Shown: positions 6,948 to 16,861, counted from the stretch's first letter. The stretch: 64,000 bases of DNA from an uncultured Collinsella sp. (GCA_900545615.1 UQZM01000003.1:1-64000); one strand, 5' to 3'. Made by a program: numbers and translations. The notes: generated from the letters alone by a model not told the origin.

Positions 6948-8750
6948 ATGTCCCAGAGAAGCACCAGCCCGCTCAGCCGCTCCACCGTGCGCCGCACGCT
7001 GCAGCGGTTTTGGGGTGTCACGCGCACGCGGCCGCTGATTGTCTTTCTCTCGGTGTTCTCGTCGGCGGGTTACATCTTTTTGCTCACATTTGCCAACACC
7101 TACGTGATGGCCCTCATTGTCGACCGCGTACAGGCAGGCCCCGTGGCGGGCGACCAGGTGTTTGAGGCCTTTGGCCCCTACATCTTGGCGCTCGTGCTTG
7201 TGAACTTGGTGGGCCAGATTCTCTCCAAGCTGCAGGACTATACCGTCTACAAGCTCGAGATCGCGGGCAACTATCACCTGGCGCGCCTGTGCTTCGACAC
7301 GCTCTCCAATCAGTCCATGACCTTTCACACCAGCCGTTTTGGCGGTTCGCTCGTGAGCCAGACGAGTCGTTTTATGAGCGGCTACACGGGCCTGGTGGAC
7401 GTAACGGTGTATTCGCTCATCCCCACCATCACCTCGGTTATCTGCACTGTGGCCGCACTCGCCCCGGTGGTGCCGACGTTTACCGTGATCCTGGTGTGCA
7501 TCATGGTCGTCTACATCGCGTTTGTCTGGCTTATGTACAAGCGCATCATGCCGCTTTCGGCCGCGACGTCCGCCGCGCAGAACAAGCTCTCGGGCGTGCT
7601 CTCCGACGCGGTCACGAACATCTTGGCCGTCAAGACCTGCGGGCGTGAGGACTTTGAACGCGATCTGTTCGACGCCGCCGATCGTGCCGCGCGCGACGCT
7701 GAGACGGTCTCGATGCACGCCATGATGCAGCGCAACTTTACGACCTCGGGCCTCATCGTCATCACCATGGCCGTGGTGAGTGTGTTCGTGGCGGGCGGCA
7801 ACGCGTGGTTTGGCATCTCGGCCGGCTCGCTCGTCGTGATCTTTACCTACACCTATAACCTCACCATGCGCCTGAACTACGTGAGTTCCATGATGCAGCG
7901 CATCAACCGCGCTTTGGGCGATGCGGCCGAGATGACGCGCGTGCTGGACGAGCCGCGTCTGGTGGCAGACGACGAGAACGCTCCCGAGCTTAAAGTGACC
8001 GAGGGCGCGATTGATTTTGAGCACCTGAGCTTTGCGTACCGTGACGCTGCGGCGGGCGAGAGCGTGTTCGATGACCTGACACTTCATGTGGCGGCGGGCC
8101 AGCGCGTGGGCCTGGTGGGCAAATCGGGCTCGGGTAAGACGACGCTCACCAAGCTGCTGCTGCGCCTGGACGATGTTCAGGGCGGTCGCGTGCTCGTGGA
8201 CGGTCAGGATGTCTCGCGCTGCACGCAGCAGAGCCTGCGCCGCCAAGTTGCCTACGTGCCGCAGGAAGCGCTGCTGTTCCACCGCTCCATTCGCGAAAAC
8301 ATTGCCTACGGTCGTCCCGGTGCCACTGATGAGCAGATTCGCGAGGCCGCGCGCCTGGCCAACGCCCTGGAGTTTATCGACCGCCTGCCCCGTGGCTTTG
8401 ACACCATGGTGGGCGAACGCGGCGTCAAGCTCTCGGGCGGCCAGCGTCAGCGCGTGGCTATCGCCCGCGCCATCCTAACCGACGCGCCGATTCTGGTGCT
8501 CGACGAGGCGACCTCTGCCCTCGACAGCGAGTCCGAGGCGCTGGTGCAGGAGGCGCTCGAAAACCTGATGCGTGGACGTACCTCCATTGTGGTGGCGCAC
8601 CGCCTGTCCACCGTGGCGGCGCTCGACCGCATTGTGGTGCTGGCCGATGGCGAGATCGTCGAGGACGGCACGCATGCGCAGCTCGTCGAGGCGGGTGGCG
8701 AGTACGCGAGCCTGTGGAGCCGTCAGACCGGCGCATTCTTGGAGGCGTAA
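6948..8750 (+). CDS. ABC transporter, fused permease and ATPase (exporter type)
   Basis: The 600-residue protein has an N-terminal six-helix type I exporter domain (about residues 1-330). The C-terminal ATPase has Walker A GKSGSGKTT, Q-loop YVPQEALLF, signature LSGGQRQR, Walker B ILVLDEATSALD and H-loop VVAHRLST. This layout fits homodimeric or half-transporter exporters of drugs, lipids or peptides; the substrate cannot be told. GAAAGGAAG precedes the ATG. It stands alone rather than beside a second half-transporter. Confidence 0.93.
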   Translation: MSQRSTSPLSRSTVRRTLQRFWGVTRTRPLIVFLSVFSSAGYIFLLTFANTYVMALIVDRVQAGPVAGDQVFEAFGPYILALVLVNLVGQILSKLQDYTVYKLEIAGNYHLARLCFDTLSNQSMTFHTSRFGGSLVSQTSRFMSGYTGLVDVTVYSLIPTITSVICTVAALAPVVPTFTVILVCIMVVYIAFVWLMYKRIMPLSAATSAAQNKLSGVLSDAVTNILAVKTCGREDFERDLFDAADRAARDAETVSMHAMMQRNFTTSGLIVITMAVVSVFVAGGNAWFGISAGSLVVIFTYTYNLTMRLNYVSSMMQRINRALGDAAEMTRVLDEPRLVADDENAPELKVTEGAIDFEHLSFAYRDAAAGESVFDDLTLHVAAGQRVGLVGKSGSGKTTLTKLLLRLDDVQGGRVLVDGQDVSRCTQQSLRRQVAYVPQEALLFHRSIRENIAYGRPGATDEQIREAARLANALEFIDRLPRGFDTMVGERGVKLSGGQRQRVAIARAILTDAPILVLDEATSALDSESEALVQEALENLMRGRTSIVVAHRLSTVAALDRIVVLADGEIVEDGTHAQLVEAGGEYASLWSRQTGAFLEA

Positions 8751-8813
8751 GCGTTTCGGACGTGGGACAATTGTGCCCATAAGTTTATTGTGCCGTTGAG
8801 CCGAGGAGTCGTT

Positions 8814-9479
8814 ATGCCACGCGAGACCAATGCCGCCAAACGCGAGCGCGCCGTTGAGGTGTGCGAGCGTCTCAACCGTCGCTATGGCCCGGTCGAGTGC
8901 TTTTTGGACCACGAGAATCCCTTCCGCCTGCTGATCGCGGTGCTGCTCTCGGCGCAAACGACCGACGCGCAGGTCAACAAGGTGACGCCGAAGCTGTTTG
9001 CCCAGTGGCCCACGCCCGAGGCCATGGCCGGGGCGAGCGTGGCTGACGTGGCAGACACCATCAAGTCACTCGGCTTCTACAAGAGCAAAGCCAAGCATGC
9101 CGTCGAGGCCGCACAGATGATCGTCGCCGACTATGGCGGCGAGGTGCCGGCCGACATGAAGGAACTCGTGAAGCTGCCGGGTGTGGGACGCAAAACGGCG
9201 AACATCGTGCTCAACGTGGGGTTTGGCATTGTCGAGGGCATCGCGGTCGATACACACGTCAACCGCATCGCACACCGCCTGATGCTGAGCCCCAAGACGC
9301 ATGCTAAGGAGCCGCTCAAGACCGAGCAAGATCTGCTCAAGATTTTGCCGCACGAGTATTGGGAGTCGGTCAACCACCAGTGGATCACCTTTGGTCGCGA
9401 GATCTGCGATGCCCGCAAACCCAAGTGTGACGAGTGTCCGCTGGCAGATTTGTGCCCCAGCGTGCGCGTAGCGGGGTAG
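8814..9479 (+). CDS. nth: Endonuclease III
   Basis: The 221-residue protein has LLSAQTTDAQVN, the helix-hairpin-helix LPGVGRKTA with the catalytic Lys, and VDTHV with the catalytic Asp. It ends with the 4Fe-4S motif C-x6-C-x2-C-x5-C (CDARKPKCDECPLADLC). It removes oxidised pyrimidines and cleaves at abasic sites. The intact cluster contrasts with the glycosylase at 1146. A GAGGAG ribosome binding site precedes the ATG. Confidence 0.96.
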   Translation: MPRETNAAKRERAVEVCERLNRRYGPVECFLDHENPFRLLIAVLLSAQTTDAQVNKVTPKLFAQWPTPEAMAGASVADVADTIKSLGFYKSKAKHAVEAAQMIVADYGGEVPADMKELVKLPGVGRKTANIVLNVGFGIVEGIAVDTHVNRIAHRLMLSPKTHAKEPLKTEQDLLKILPHEYWESVNHQWITFGREICDARKPKCDECPLADLCPSVRVAG

Positions 9480-9583
9480 GGCGGAATGCATCTTCGTCTG
9501 GCGTTTTTTGCGGGGCTGGGTTTGCCCTTGAGCCGGAGTCCTCTCCATGCGCTACCATGACAGACAATGTATTTGACGTACGA

Positions 9584-9611
9584 CCCGCCGAGCTTGCCCC
9601 GGCGGGCTTTT
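9584..9611 (+). terminator. Terminator after nth
   Basis: CCCGCCG and CGGCGGG form a 7-bp stem with an 8-9 nt loop, followed by CTTTTGG. It ends 26 nt before the mfd start, so it could also act as an attenuator for mfd. Confidence 0.55.
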
Positions 9612-9636
9612 GGCGTTGCAATGCCGGAGGAACAGC

Positions 9637-12600
9637 ATGCTCATTCACCGTATAGCCGCGCAGCTCTACACTGCCGAGGCGCTGCAGACCGTCGAGGCGG
9701 GACTCGATGCTGGCGAGGACGTGACGCTGGCCGTGTCGCAGTCGGGCCGCACGCTTATGGCGGCCGCCCAGTTTGCGCGCCGTCCGCGCCCGACGGTCTA
9801 CATTGTGAGCGGCGAGGATGCGGCCGATCGCGCCGCGCGCAGCCTTGCCGCCTATGTGGGCCTGGCGCACGTGTGCCGCTTTCCCGAGCGCAAGGACTAT
9901 CCGTGGCGCGAGCAGGCGCCCGACGACGCCGTGGTAGCGCAGCGCTGCGAGGCCCTGGGACGCATCGTGCGCGGGGACAACTGCATCATGGTTGCCTCGG
10001 CTCGCGCGTTGCTGCGCTGCGTGCCGCCAGTCGAGAGCCGCTACTGGGAGTCCACGATCTTTGCGGTGGGCGAGGAGATTCCTTTTGACGAGGTGCCGCA
10101 TCGCCTGGTGGGCATGGGCTACACCAATGCCGGCGCCGCTGATGCGCCCGGTCTGTTCCGCGTTCACGGCGACACCGTCGAGGTGTTTCCCGCGCAGGAG
10201 AAAGCGCCCGTGCGCATTGAGTTCTTTGGCGACGAGATTGACCGCATCCGCCGCATGGTGAGCTCAACGGGGCAGACCATCGGTAACGAGGACAGTATTG
10301 AGATCTTCCCCTGCCGTGAGCTGGCGCTTACCGACGAGGCCGTCCACAACATGCATGTGGCGCTCTATCGCGCCAGCCAGGACGACAGCAAGCTGGCGGC
10401 GCTGCTCGAGATGGTGGATGCGCGCATCGTCACGCCCGAGCTCGACCGCTTTTTGCCGGTGATGTACGGCCAGACCGTGAGCCCGCTGGCACACGTGAGC
10501 GGCAAGGCGCTCGTGGTCCTGTCCGAGCCGCGCTCGCTGTTCGACGACTGTCTGCGCGCCTACGAGGATATCGAGGCGCGTGCCGGCGAGGCAGGGATTG
10601 ACCGCCTGGATGGTCTGTATGTGCGCGCCCAACAGCTCGATTTTGGTGCTCAGCAGCGCCTGAACTATGTGAGTCTGATTCGTGCCGGCGGCGCGGTGAC
10701 GGCCGAGCTCAAGATTGAGCAGCCGGCCATCGCAGGCTCGGACAATCGCTTTATGGCGCGCATTCAGGAAGTCGTGGGCAAGCGCTACGCCTGCGTGTTT
10801 GCCATCCCTGACCGCGGTGCGCGCGAGTCGATGGAGCTCACCTTTGGTGACGAGGGCATTACCTTTGAGGAATCGCTGACGGCCGCGCCCGAAAACGCAG
10901 GCGTCATTGGCGAGCGCGTGCGCGTGGCAGCGACGGATTCCGCCGACCGTGCCGCACGCCAGGAGGCCCATGCTTCCATTCGCGAGCGTAAGGCCGACGC
11001 GCTCAACGCCCGCTCGCTCGAGGCGGGTGCCGCCCAGGCTGCCGCCGGCGCCGCCGTGCCCACTATTTCGCGCGGACGTGTGACCTTTGTCGATGCCGCC
11101 TTGCCGCAGGGCGTGGTGGTGCCCGATGCCAACCTAGCCGTGTTCTCGATCGCCGACCTCAACGCCCGCATGGACGCCAACCGGGCCCGCAGCCGCCGCA
11201 AGGTTGACATTACGCAGATCACCTTCCCGTTTAAGCCGGGAGACTACGTGGTGCACGCCACCCACGGCATTGCGCTCTTTAGCGAGATCGCGCGCCAGGA
11301 AGTGGGTGGCAAGGAGCGCGACTACTTTTTGCTGGAATATGCCGACGGCGACAAGCTCTACGTGCCGCTCGAGCAGGTCGACCGCATCACGCGCTATGTT
11401 GGCCCCGACGGCGACAAGCCGCGCCTGACCAGGCTCAACACTGCCGACTGGACGCGTGCCACCAATAAGGCGCGCAAGAACGCCAAAAAGCTGGCGTTTG
11501 ACCTGGTCGACTTGTATACGCGCCGCTCGTCGATCGCAGGCATCGCCTGCCCGCCCGACACGCCCGAGCAGATCGAGATGGAGGAGAGCTTTCCCTACGA
11601 CGAGACGCGTGATCAGCTGGAGGCCATCGCCGACATTAAGGCCGACATGGAGGCGCCCAAGCCCATGGACCGCCTGCTGTGCGGCGACGTGGGTTTCGGC
11701 AAGACCGAGGTTGCCCTGCGCGCGGCGTTTAAGTGCGTGGACTCCGGCCGCCAAGTCATGGTGCTCTGCCCCACGACCATTCTGGCCCAGCAGCACTACG
11801 AGACCTTCTTTGAGCGTTTTGCCCCGTTTGGCCTCGAGGTCGAAGTGCTCAGCCGCTTCCGCACCCCGGCGCAGCAGAAGCGCGCGCTCAAGGCGTTTGC
11901 CGAGGGCACGATCGATGTGCTCATCGGCACCCACCGCCTGCTTTCGGCCGATGTGAACCCCAAGAACCTGGGCCTGGTGATCATCGACGAGGAGCAGCGC
12001 TTTGGCGTGCAGCACAAGGAGCAGCTCAAGAACCTGCGCGAGCAGATCGACGTGCTCACGCTTTCGGCGACGCCCATTCCGCGTACCATGCAGATGGCCA
12101 CGAGTGGCGTGCGCGACATGAGCCTGATCACGACGCCGCCGACCGGGCGTCGTCCCGTGATCGTGCACGTGGGGGAGTACGACCCCGATGTGGTGAGCGC
12201 GGCGATTCGCCTGGAGGTGGGCCGCGGCGGTCAGGTGTATTACGTGTCCAACCGCGTCAAGACCATCGACGACGCCGTGGCGCGCGTGCACGAGGCCGCG
12301 CCCGAGGCGCGCGTGGGCGTGGCGCACGGCAAGATGAGTCCGCGCGAGGTCGAGGACGTGATGATCGAGTTCGCAACCAAGAAGATCGACGTGCTCATCG
12401 CCACGACTATCGTGGAGAGCGGTATCGACAACGCGACTGCCAACACGCTTATTATCGAGGATTCGCAGCGCTTGGGCCTGGCGCAGCTCTACCAGCTCAA
12501 GGGCCGTGTGGGCCGTTCGGCCACGCAGGCCTACGCGTACTTTATGTTCCCGGGCGAGCTGCCGCTTACCGAGGAGGCCACGGCGCGTCTCACCGCGCTT

Positions 12601-13269
12601 TCCGAGTTCCAGGACCTGGGCAGTGGCATGCGCATCGCCATGCGCGACCTGGAGATCCGTGGCGCCGGCTCGCTCATGGGCGCCGAGCAGCACGGCAACT
12701 TGTCGAGCGTGGGCTTCGACCTGTTTACGCAGATGCTGGGCCAGGCCGTGGCCGAGGCGCGCGGCGACGACGATGCCGGCGTGGAGGCCGCGAGCGTGGG
12801 CATTAACCTTCCGGCCGACTACTTCCTGTCCGAGGAGTACATGCCGGCCGTGGATCAGCGCGTGCTCGTGTACCGAAAGCTCGCGGCTGCCGAGGACTTG
12901 GAAAGCATTGACGAGGTGCAGGAGGAGACCGAGGCCGCGCACGGCGAGCTGCCGTTGGCGGGGCTCAACCTGTTCAACCGTGCGCGCATCCGCATTCGCG
13001 GCGAGCGCCTGGGGCTCGAGAGCGTCACGCTCAGCGGCGGGCGCATTACGTTTTTGGGCATCGACGTTCCCAAGAAGGTGGCGTTTGAGTTCAAGACGCG
13101 CTACGGCGCGGTGAACTTCCCCAAGAGCCGCAAGCTATCGGTGCCCTACAAGGCGGGCGCCGGGGCGGGCAGCGGCCTGGGTCGAGGCCTCGACGCCAAC
13201 GACGGCACCGGCCCGGTGGCCACGGCGCTCATGCTGCTGCAGCAATTGGGCATCAGCGACGACGACTAG
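9637..13269 (+). CDS. mfd: Transcription-repair coupling factor Mfd
   Basis: The protein is 1210 residues, the usual length for Mfd. It has the UvrB-like N-terminal domains, then an RNA-polymerase-interacting CarD-like domain (FKPGDYVVHATHGIALF, about residue 530). The RecG-like motor follows, with Walker A LLCGDVGFGKTE (about residue 685), DEEQRFGV, the TATPIPRTMQ-type motif and GRVGRS, and then the C-terminal TRCF domain. It removes stalled RNA polymerase and recruits UvrA. GGAGG at 9626-9630 selects the ATG at 9637. A low-complexity Gly/Ala stretch lies near the C-terminus. Confidence 0.97.
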   Translation: MLIHRIAAQLYTAEALQTVEAGLDAGEDVTLAVSQSGRTLMAAAQFARRPRPTVYIVSGEDAADRAARSLAAYVGLAHVCRFPERKDYPWREQAPDDAVVAQRCEALGRIVRGDNCIMVASARALLRCVPPVESRYWESTIFAVGEEIPFDEVPHRLVGMGYTNAGAADAPGLFRVHGDTVEVFPAQEKAPVRIEFFGDEIDRIRRMVSSTGQTIGNEDSIEIFPCRELALTDEAVHNMHVALYRASQDDSKLAALLEMVDARIVTPELDRFLPVMYGQTVSPLAHVSGKALVVLSEPRSLFDDCLRAYEDIEARAGEAGIDRLDGLYVRAQQLDFGAQQRLNYVSLIRAGGAVTAELKIEQPAIAGSDNRFMARIQEVVGKRYACVFAIPDRGARESMELTFGDEGITFEESLTAAPENAGVIGERVRVAATDSADRAARQEAHASIRERKADALNARSLEAGAAQAAAGAAVPTISRGRVTFVDAALPQGVVVPDANLAVFSIADLNARMDANRARSRRKVDITQITFPFKPGDYVVHATHGIALFSEIARQEVGGKERDYFLLEYADGDKLYVPLEQVDRITRYVGPDGDKPRLTRLNTADWTRATNKARKNAKKLAFDLVDLYTRRSSIAGIACPPDTPEQIEMEESFPYDETRDQLEAIADIKADMEAPKPMDRLLCGDVGFGKTEVALRAAFKCVDSGRQVMVLCPTTILAQQHYETFFERFAPFGLEVEVLSRFRTPAQQKRALKAFAEGTIDVLIGTHRLLSADVNPKNLGLVIIDEEQRFGVQHKEQLKNLREQIDVLTLSATPIPRTMQMATSGVRDMSLITTPPTGRRPVIVHVGEYDPDVVSAAIRLEVGRGGQVYYVSNRVKTIDDAVARVHEAAPEARVGVAHGKMSPREVEDVMIEFATKKIDVLIATTIVESGIDNATANTLIIEDSQRLGLAQLYQLKGRVGRSATQAYAYFMFPGELPLTEEATARLTALSEFQDLGSGMRIAMRDLEIRGAGSLMGAEQHGNLSSVGFDLFTQMLGQAVAEARGDDDAGVEAASVGINLPADYFLSEEYMPAVDQRVLVYRKLAAAEDLESIDEVQEETEAAHGELPLAGLNLFNRARIRIRGERLGLESVTLSGGRITFLGIDVPKKVAFEFKTRYGAVNFPKSRKLSVPYKAGAGAGSGLGRGLDANDGTGPVATALMLLQQLGISDDD

Positions 13270-13275
13270 TGGGCC

Positions 13276-13386
13276 GACGCTGCAAACGCCCCATTTGGGC
13301 AATCTGACCCTCACTCGTCGGTCGCGTACGCAAGTACGCTTCCCTCCTCCTTCGGGTCACCTTGCCTCAAATGGGACGTTTTCGCT
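13276..13386 (+). repeat. Structured repeat family A, copy 1
   Basis: It begins GACGCTGCAAACG and ends GACGTTTTCGCT. A closing stem AAACGCCCCATTTG pairs with CAAATGGGACGTTT. Inside, GGCAATCTGAC faces GGTCACCTTGC. The apical hairpin is GCGTAC-GCAA-GTACGC with a GNRA-type tetraloop. It lies directly after mfd. The other copies are at 26241 and 47602. Confidence 0.8.
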
Positions 13387-13488
13387 TACTTATGCTCAAC
13401 CTGCCGTGGTTTTTATGGGACAAAATTATCAGAAGTGTTCGTCCCGCCACGTTGCAGGCTGATAACTTCGCCCGACCGAAAGGAAGCT

Positions 13489-14352
13489 ATGTTCGGGTAC
13501 ATCTATAAGAAAGACGCTGCCGCTATCGCGGTCATCCTTTGCCTTTGCCTGCTCACGGGCACCTTCTTCGACTATCAGATCTCGAGCGCACTGTTCGACT
13601 CGTCCAGCCTGTTCGGCCGTTTTGTCGAGGCGGCCGGCGAGCTGCCGTTCGAGATCACGGCGAGCATCGCAGGCGTTATGCTCGTACGTTGTGCCGGCGA
13701 TGGCTGCAAAGGTAGCAAAGGGCTCGCCGTGCTCGGCGTTCTGATCAACGTGGGCCTGGTCGGCTACGAGGTGCTCGGATCTTTGCACGTTGGCGGCAAG
13801 CTCATCGCCTTTCAGCTGGTGCTGACGTTTGCCCTGACCATTGTCGGCAACATCATCGCCCACCGCGCCACGCACGATGCCGCGCCGCAGGAGCTCAAGC
13901 GCTGGGCGCTCATGGTGCTGGTCGTGTGGGTGATTCAGGCCATCATTCTCAACGTTATCGTTAAGCCGCTGTGGTCGCGCCCGCGCATGCGCGTGATCGA
14001 GGTGACGCAGGGGCTCGAGTTTCAGCCGTGGTGGGTGATCGGCAACCCCGACAAGTGGACCTATATCGCCGCCGGCGTGATCAAGGACGGATTTAAGTCG
14101 TTTGCGAGCGGGCATACCGCGCACGCGGCGATCGGCATGATGCTCGCGGGCCTTCCCGCGGCGGCCTTTAAGCAGAAGCCGTCGCGCCGACGCGTGGTCT
14201 TTTGGGCGGCGGCTGCCACAGCGGCGCTTGTCGCCTTTGGCCGCATTGTCATCGGCGCTCACTTTTTGAGTGATGTGAGCTGCGGTTTTGCGCTCGTGCT
14301 GGCGCTCGAATGCCTTGCCGCACGTATTGTCTATCCAAACGGCGTACAATAG
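13489..14352 (+). CDS. PAP2-family membrane phosphatase
   Basis: The 287-residue multi-pass protein has the three phosphatase motifs in order. These are KPLWSRPR (from residue 159), ASGHTAH (SGH at 207-209, with the catalytic His) and GRIVIGAHFLSD (Arg252, His258, Asp262). The family includes undecaprenyl-diphosphate and phosphatidylglycerophosphate phosphatases; which applies here cannot be told. AAAGGAAG precedes the ATG. Only 45 nt separate it from the next gene, so the two may be co-transcribed. Confidence 0.9.
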   Translation: MFGYIYKKDAAAIAVILCLCLLTGTFFDYQISSALFDSSSLFGRFVEAAGELPFEITASIAGVMLVRCAGDGCKGSKGLAVLGVLINVGLVGYEVLGSLHVGGKLIAFQLVLTFALTIVGNIIAHRATHDAAPQELKRWALMVLVVWVIQAIILNVIVKPLWSRPRMRVIEVTQGLEFQPWWVIGNPDKWTYIAAGVIKDGFKSFASGHTAHAAIGMMLAGLPAAAFKQKPSRRRVVFWAAAATAALVAFGRIVIGAHFLSDVSCGFALVLALECLAARIVYPNGVQ

Positions 14353-14397
14353 CTCCGTTTGAATCATCTGGCCGATACCCGGTAAGAGAGGATTGCC

Positions 14398-15423
14398 ATG
14401 CTCGCGTTTAACAACGACTATTCCCACGGCGCACATCCGGCAGTGCTGCAGGCACTCGTCGACACCAACATGGAGCCGCAGCCCGGCTACGGTACCGATG
14501 CGCACACCGAGCGTGCCAAGCAGCTTATCCGCGAGGCCTGTCAGGCCCCCGATGCCGACGTGTTTTTTCTGGTGGGCGGCACGCAGGCCAACGCGACGGT
14601 GATCGACATGCTGCTTGCGCCCTACGAGGGCATCGTTGCCGCCGAGACCGGCCATGTCGCCGGGCACGAGGCGGGCGCTATCGAGTTTGGTGGTCACAAG
14701 GTGCTCACCATCCCCGGCTACGAGGGCAAGATGCACGTCGAGGATCTCGAAAACTATATCCAGGTGTTCTACGAAAACGAGAGCCATGAGCACATGGTGT
14801 TCCCGGGCGCCGTGTACGTGAGTCTATCGACCGAGTACGGCACGCTGTATTCCAGGGCCGAGCTCGCGGCGATTCACGCGGTGTGCCAGAAGCGCGAGAT
14901 TCCGCTGTTTGTGGACGGCGCTCGCCTGGCCTATGCACTGGCGGCCGATGAGTGCGACATTACCCTGCCCGAGCTGGCGCAGCTGTGCGACGTGTTCTAC
15001 ATCGGCGGCACCAAGTGCGGCGCGCTCTGCGGCGAGGCTGTGGTGTTCTGCGGCATGCACGCTCCGGCACATCCCATTCCGCGCATTAAGCAGCACGGCG
15101 CGCTGTTGGCCAAGGGCCGCCTGACGGGCGTGCAGTTTGAGGCACTCTTTACCGATGGCTTGTATTTTGAGATTGGTCGACAGGCGATCGAAACCGCGCA
15201 GGCGCTTCGTCGCGTGCTGCACGAGCACGGCTACCGGTTCTTCTTGGAGACGCCGACTAACCAGCAGTTCGTGATTCTGCCCAACGAGGACATGGCGCGC
15301 ATTCGCGAGCATGCGGCGATCGAGTACTGGGAAAAGTACGACGAGACCCACACGGTGGTGCGCTTTTGCACCAGCTGGGCCACGACGCAGGAGGATATCG
15401 ACGCGCTGGCGGCTGTCCTGTAG
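14398..15423 (+). CDS. Threonine-aldolase-like PLP enzyme
   Basis: The 341-residue protein is a fold-type I PLP enzyme of the beta-eliminating lyase/L-threonine aldolase family. It starts FNNDYSHGAHPAVL and has the cofactor-loop motif VGGTQANAT and FVDGARLAYAL. The lysine that should bind PLP is Lys206 in YIGGTKCGALCGE. Family members split L-threonine or allo-threonine to glycine and acetaldehyde. Exact substrate preference is not visible. An AGAGAGGA ribosome binding site precedes the ATG. Confidence 0.9.
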   Translation: MLAFNNDYSHGAHPAVLQALVDTNMEPQPGYGTDAHTERAKQLIREACQAPDADVFFLVGGTQANATVIDMLLAPYEGIVAAETGHVAGHEAGAIEFGGHKVLTIPGYEGKMHVEDLENYIQVFYENESHEHMVFPGAVYVSLSTEYGTLYSRAELAAIHAVCQKREIPLFVDGARLAYALAADECDITLPELAQLCDVFYIGGTKCGALCGEAVVFCGMHAPAHPIPRIKQHGALLAKGRLTGVQFEALFTDGLYFEIGRQAIETAQALRRVLHEHGYRFFLETPTNQQFVILPNEDMARIREHAAIEYWEKYDETHTVVRFCTSWATTQEDIDALAAVL

Positions 15424-15440
15424 GTTGATGCGATGATGAG

Positions 15441-15484
15441 GCCGCCTTGTGCTGCGATACGGCGCGAGGCGGCTTTTGCTTTTG
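15441..15484 (+). terminator. Terminator after the aldolase-like gene
   Basis: GCCGCCT and AGGCGGC form the stem, followed by TTTTGCTTTT. The acetyltransferase ribosome binding site starts only a few bases later. Confidence 0.65.
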
Positions 15485-15499
15485 AGGGGGAGAGGCTGT

Positions 15500-16081
15500 A
15501 TGCCAGAGACGACCGAACCGACGATTCGCCTGGCGACGCCCGATGACGCGCCGGCGCTACTGGCCATCTATGAGCCGTATGTGCGCGAGACGGTCATTAC
15601 CTGCGAATACGAGGTGCCGAGCGTTGAAGAGTTCGCAGGACGCATCGCCAAGACGCTCAAGCGCTATCCGTATCTGGTGATGGAGCTCGGCGGGCGCCCG
15701 GTGGGTTATGCCTATGTGAGCGCGCTCAACAGCCGCCAGGCGTATGACTGGTCGGTTGAGACATCGATCTACCTGGCGCGCGACGTGCGCCACGGCGGGC
15801 TGGGCCGCAAGCTGCACGATGCGCTCAAGCAATGCCTGGTCGCCATGGGCATCACCAACATGTGCGCGCTCATTGCCGTGCCGCACGATGCGGACGATGA
15901 GTACCTGACGCACAACAGCCAGGATTTTCATGCCCATATGGGATATCGCCTGGTGGGAACATTCGACCGCTGCGCGCAAAAGTTCGGCCGCTGGTACGAC
16001 ATGTGCTGGATGGAGCTCGTCCTAGCCGAGCGCGTGCCCAACCAACCCGAACCAACCTGGTTCCCCGAGCTCCTAGCCTAA
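15500..16081 (+). CDS. GNAT acetyltransferase (phosphinothricin acetyltransferase-like)
   Basis: The 193-residue protein has the GNAT core. IRLATPDDAPALLAIYEPYV at the N-terminus and the acetyl-CoA site region VRHGGLGRKLHDAL match the PAT/Bar subgroup, as do NSRQAYDWSVETSIYL and a late HxxxGY pattern (HAHMGYRLVG). Members acetylate small amines such as phosphinothricin, methionine sulfone or other amino-acid analogues. The natural substrate here is unknown. A GAGGGGGAGAGG ribosome binding site fixes the ATG. Confidence 0.88.
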   Translation: MPETTEPTIRLATPDDAPALLAIYEPYVRETVITCEYEVPSVEEFAGRIAKTLKRYPYLVMELGGRPVGYAYVSALNSRQAYDWSVETSIYLARDVRHGGLGRKLHDALKQCLVAMGITNMCALIAVPHDADDEYLTHNSQDFHAHMGYRLVGTFDRCAQKFGRWYDMCWMELVLAERVPNQPEPTWFPELLA

Positions 16082-16120
16082 AACCACCACAAAGGTGCCT
16101 GCTCCCTTTGTGGTGGTTTT
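16081..16120. terminator. Bidirectional terminator between convergent genes (family E hairpin)
   Basis: AAACCACCACAAAGG pairs with CCCTTTGTGGTGGTTT around TGCCTGCT, giving U-rich ends on both strands. It separates the acetyltransferase from the minus-strand gntR. The loop motif AAAGG-TGCCTG recurs at 24121 and, in variant form, at 33599 and 34335. Confidence 0.8.
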
Positions 16121-16128
16121 GGTGGTGG

Positions 16129-16851
16129 CTAGCCGATGGGCTCGGTGTATTTGGCGCGGTCGGTGCGTTGGATGCGCTTGGAGACATGGAGCGGGCGGCC
16201 GTCGGTGTCGTAGACGTAGTCGGTGATCAGGATCAGTGCCTGTCCGCGCTCGACGTTGAGCAAAAACGCCTCGTTTTGCGAGGCATAGCACACCTCAAAG
16301 GTCTTGTGCCCCTGTGCCGGCGCGCGATGGAATTCTTGACGCAGCGTGGCGTAGAGCGAACCGTTGATATCGCGATCGATGAGCGTCTCGAAGCTTGGCG
16401 GCAGGTAGGTGGTCTCCAAGCACAGTGGCGCATCGTCCAGATAACGCAGGCGGACAAGTTTGACGAGCTTGCTGCCCACGGCGGCGTCAAAGAACTTAGC
16501 TATGCTGCCGGCCGCCTTGGCAAAGCCCGAGTCCACGGTGCGCGTGGTGGGCTTCATGCCCTGGCCTTCGACCTGCTTGGTATAGCTCGAAAACACCAGG
16601 TTGTTCTCGTGGAGCGCGGGCGTGTCGGCCACAAAGGCGCCACGCCCGCGCTCGGTGCGCACCAGGCCCTCATCAACGAGCACCTTAAGGGCGTGGCGCA
16701 CGGTGCTGCGCGACAGCCCCGATTCGTCCATGAGTTCCATCTCGGACGGCAGCTTGTCTTCGCGCGCGTAGACGCCGGCGGCGATGCGGTCACGCAGCAT
16801 GCCCGCCAAGCGCTCGTATTGGGCCAAGTTCTTTTTCGACGAAGCGCTCAT
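16129..16851 (-). CDS. GntR/UTRA-family transcriptional regulator (gntR1)
   Basis: The 240-residue protein has an N-terminal GntR winged helix (residues 10-75) with KLPSEMELMDESGLSRSTVR and VRTERGRGAFVA. A C-terminal UTRA (HutC-type) effector domain follows, of the kind that binds sugar phosphates or amino-acid derivatives. It is transcribed divergently from the SIS gene at 17058. Paired direct-repeat sites in the shared region suggest that it represses both. It is one of three GntR/UTRA genes in this region; the others are at 25441 and 28529. Confidence 0.92.
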   Translation of the reverse strand: MSASSKKNLAQYERLAGMLRDRIAAGVYAREDKLPSEMELMDESGLSRSTVRHALKVLVDEGLVRTERGRGAFVADTPALHENNLVFSSYTKQVEGQGMKPTTRTVDSGFAKAAGSIAKFFDAAVGSKLVKLVRLRYLDDAPLCLETTYLPPSFETLIDRDINGSLYATLRQEFHRAPAQGHKTFEVCYASQNEAFLLNVERGQALILITDYVYDTDGRPLHVSKRIQRTDRAKYTEPIG

Positions 16852-16861
16852 TCGATCAACC

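Noticed and set aside
11134..12942. A 602-codon open frame on the minus strand opposite mfd
   Set aside because: It mirrors the mfd reading frame in GC-rich DNA, has no ribosome binding site or recognisable domain, and its composition (His, Leu and Val runs) is typical of antisense frames.
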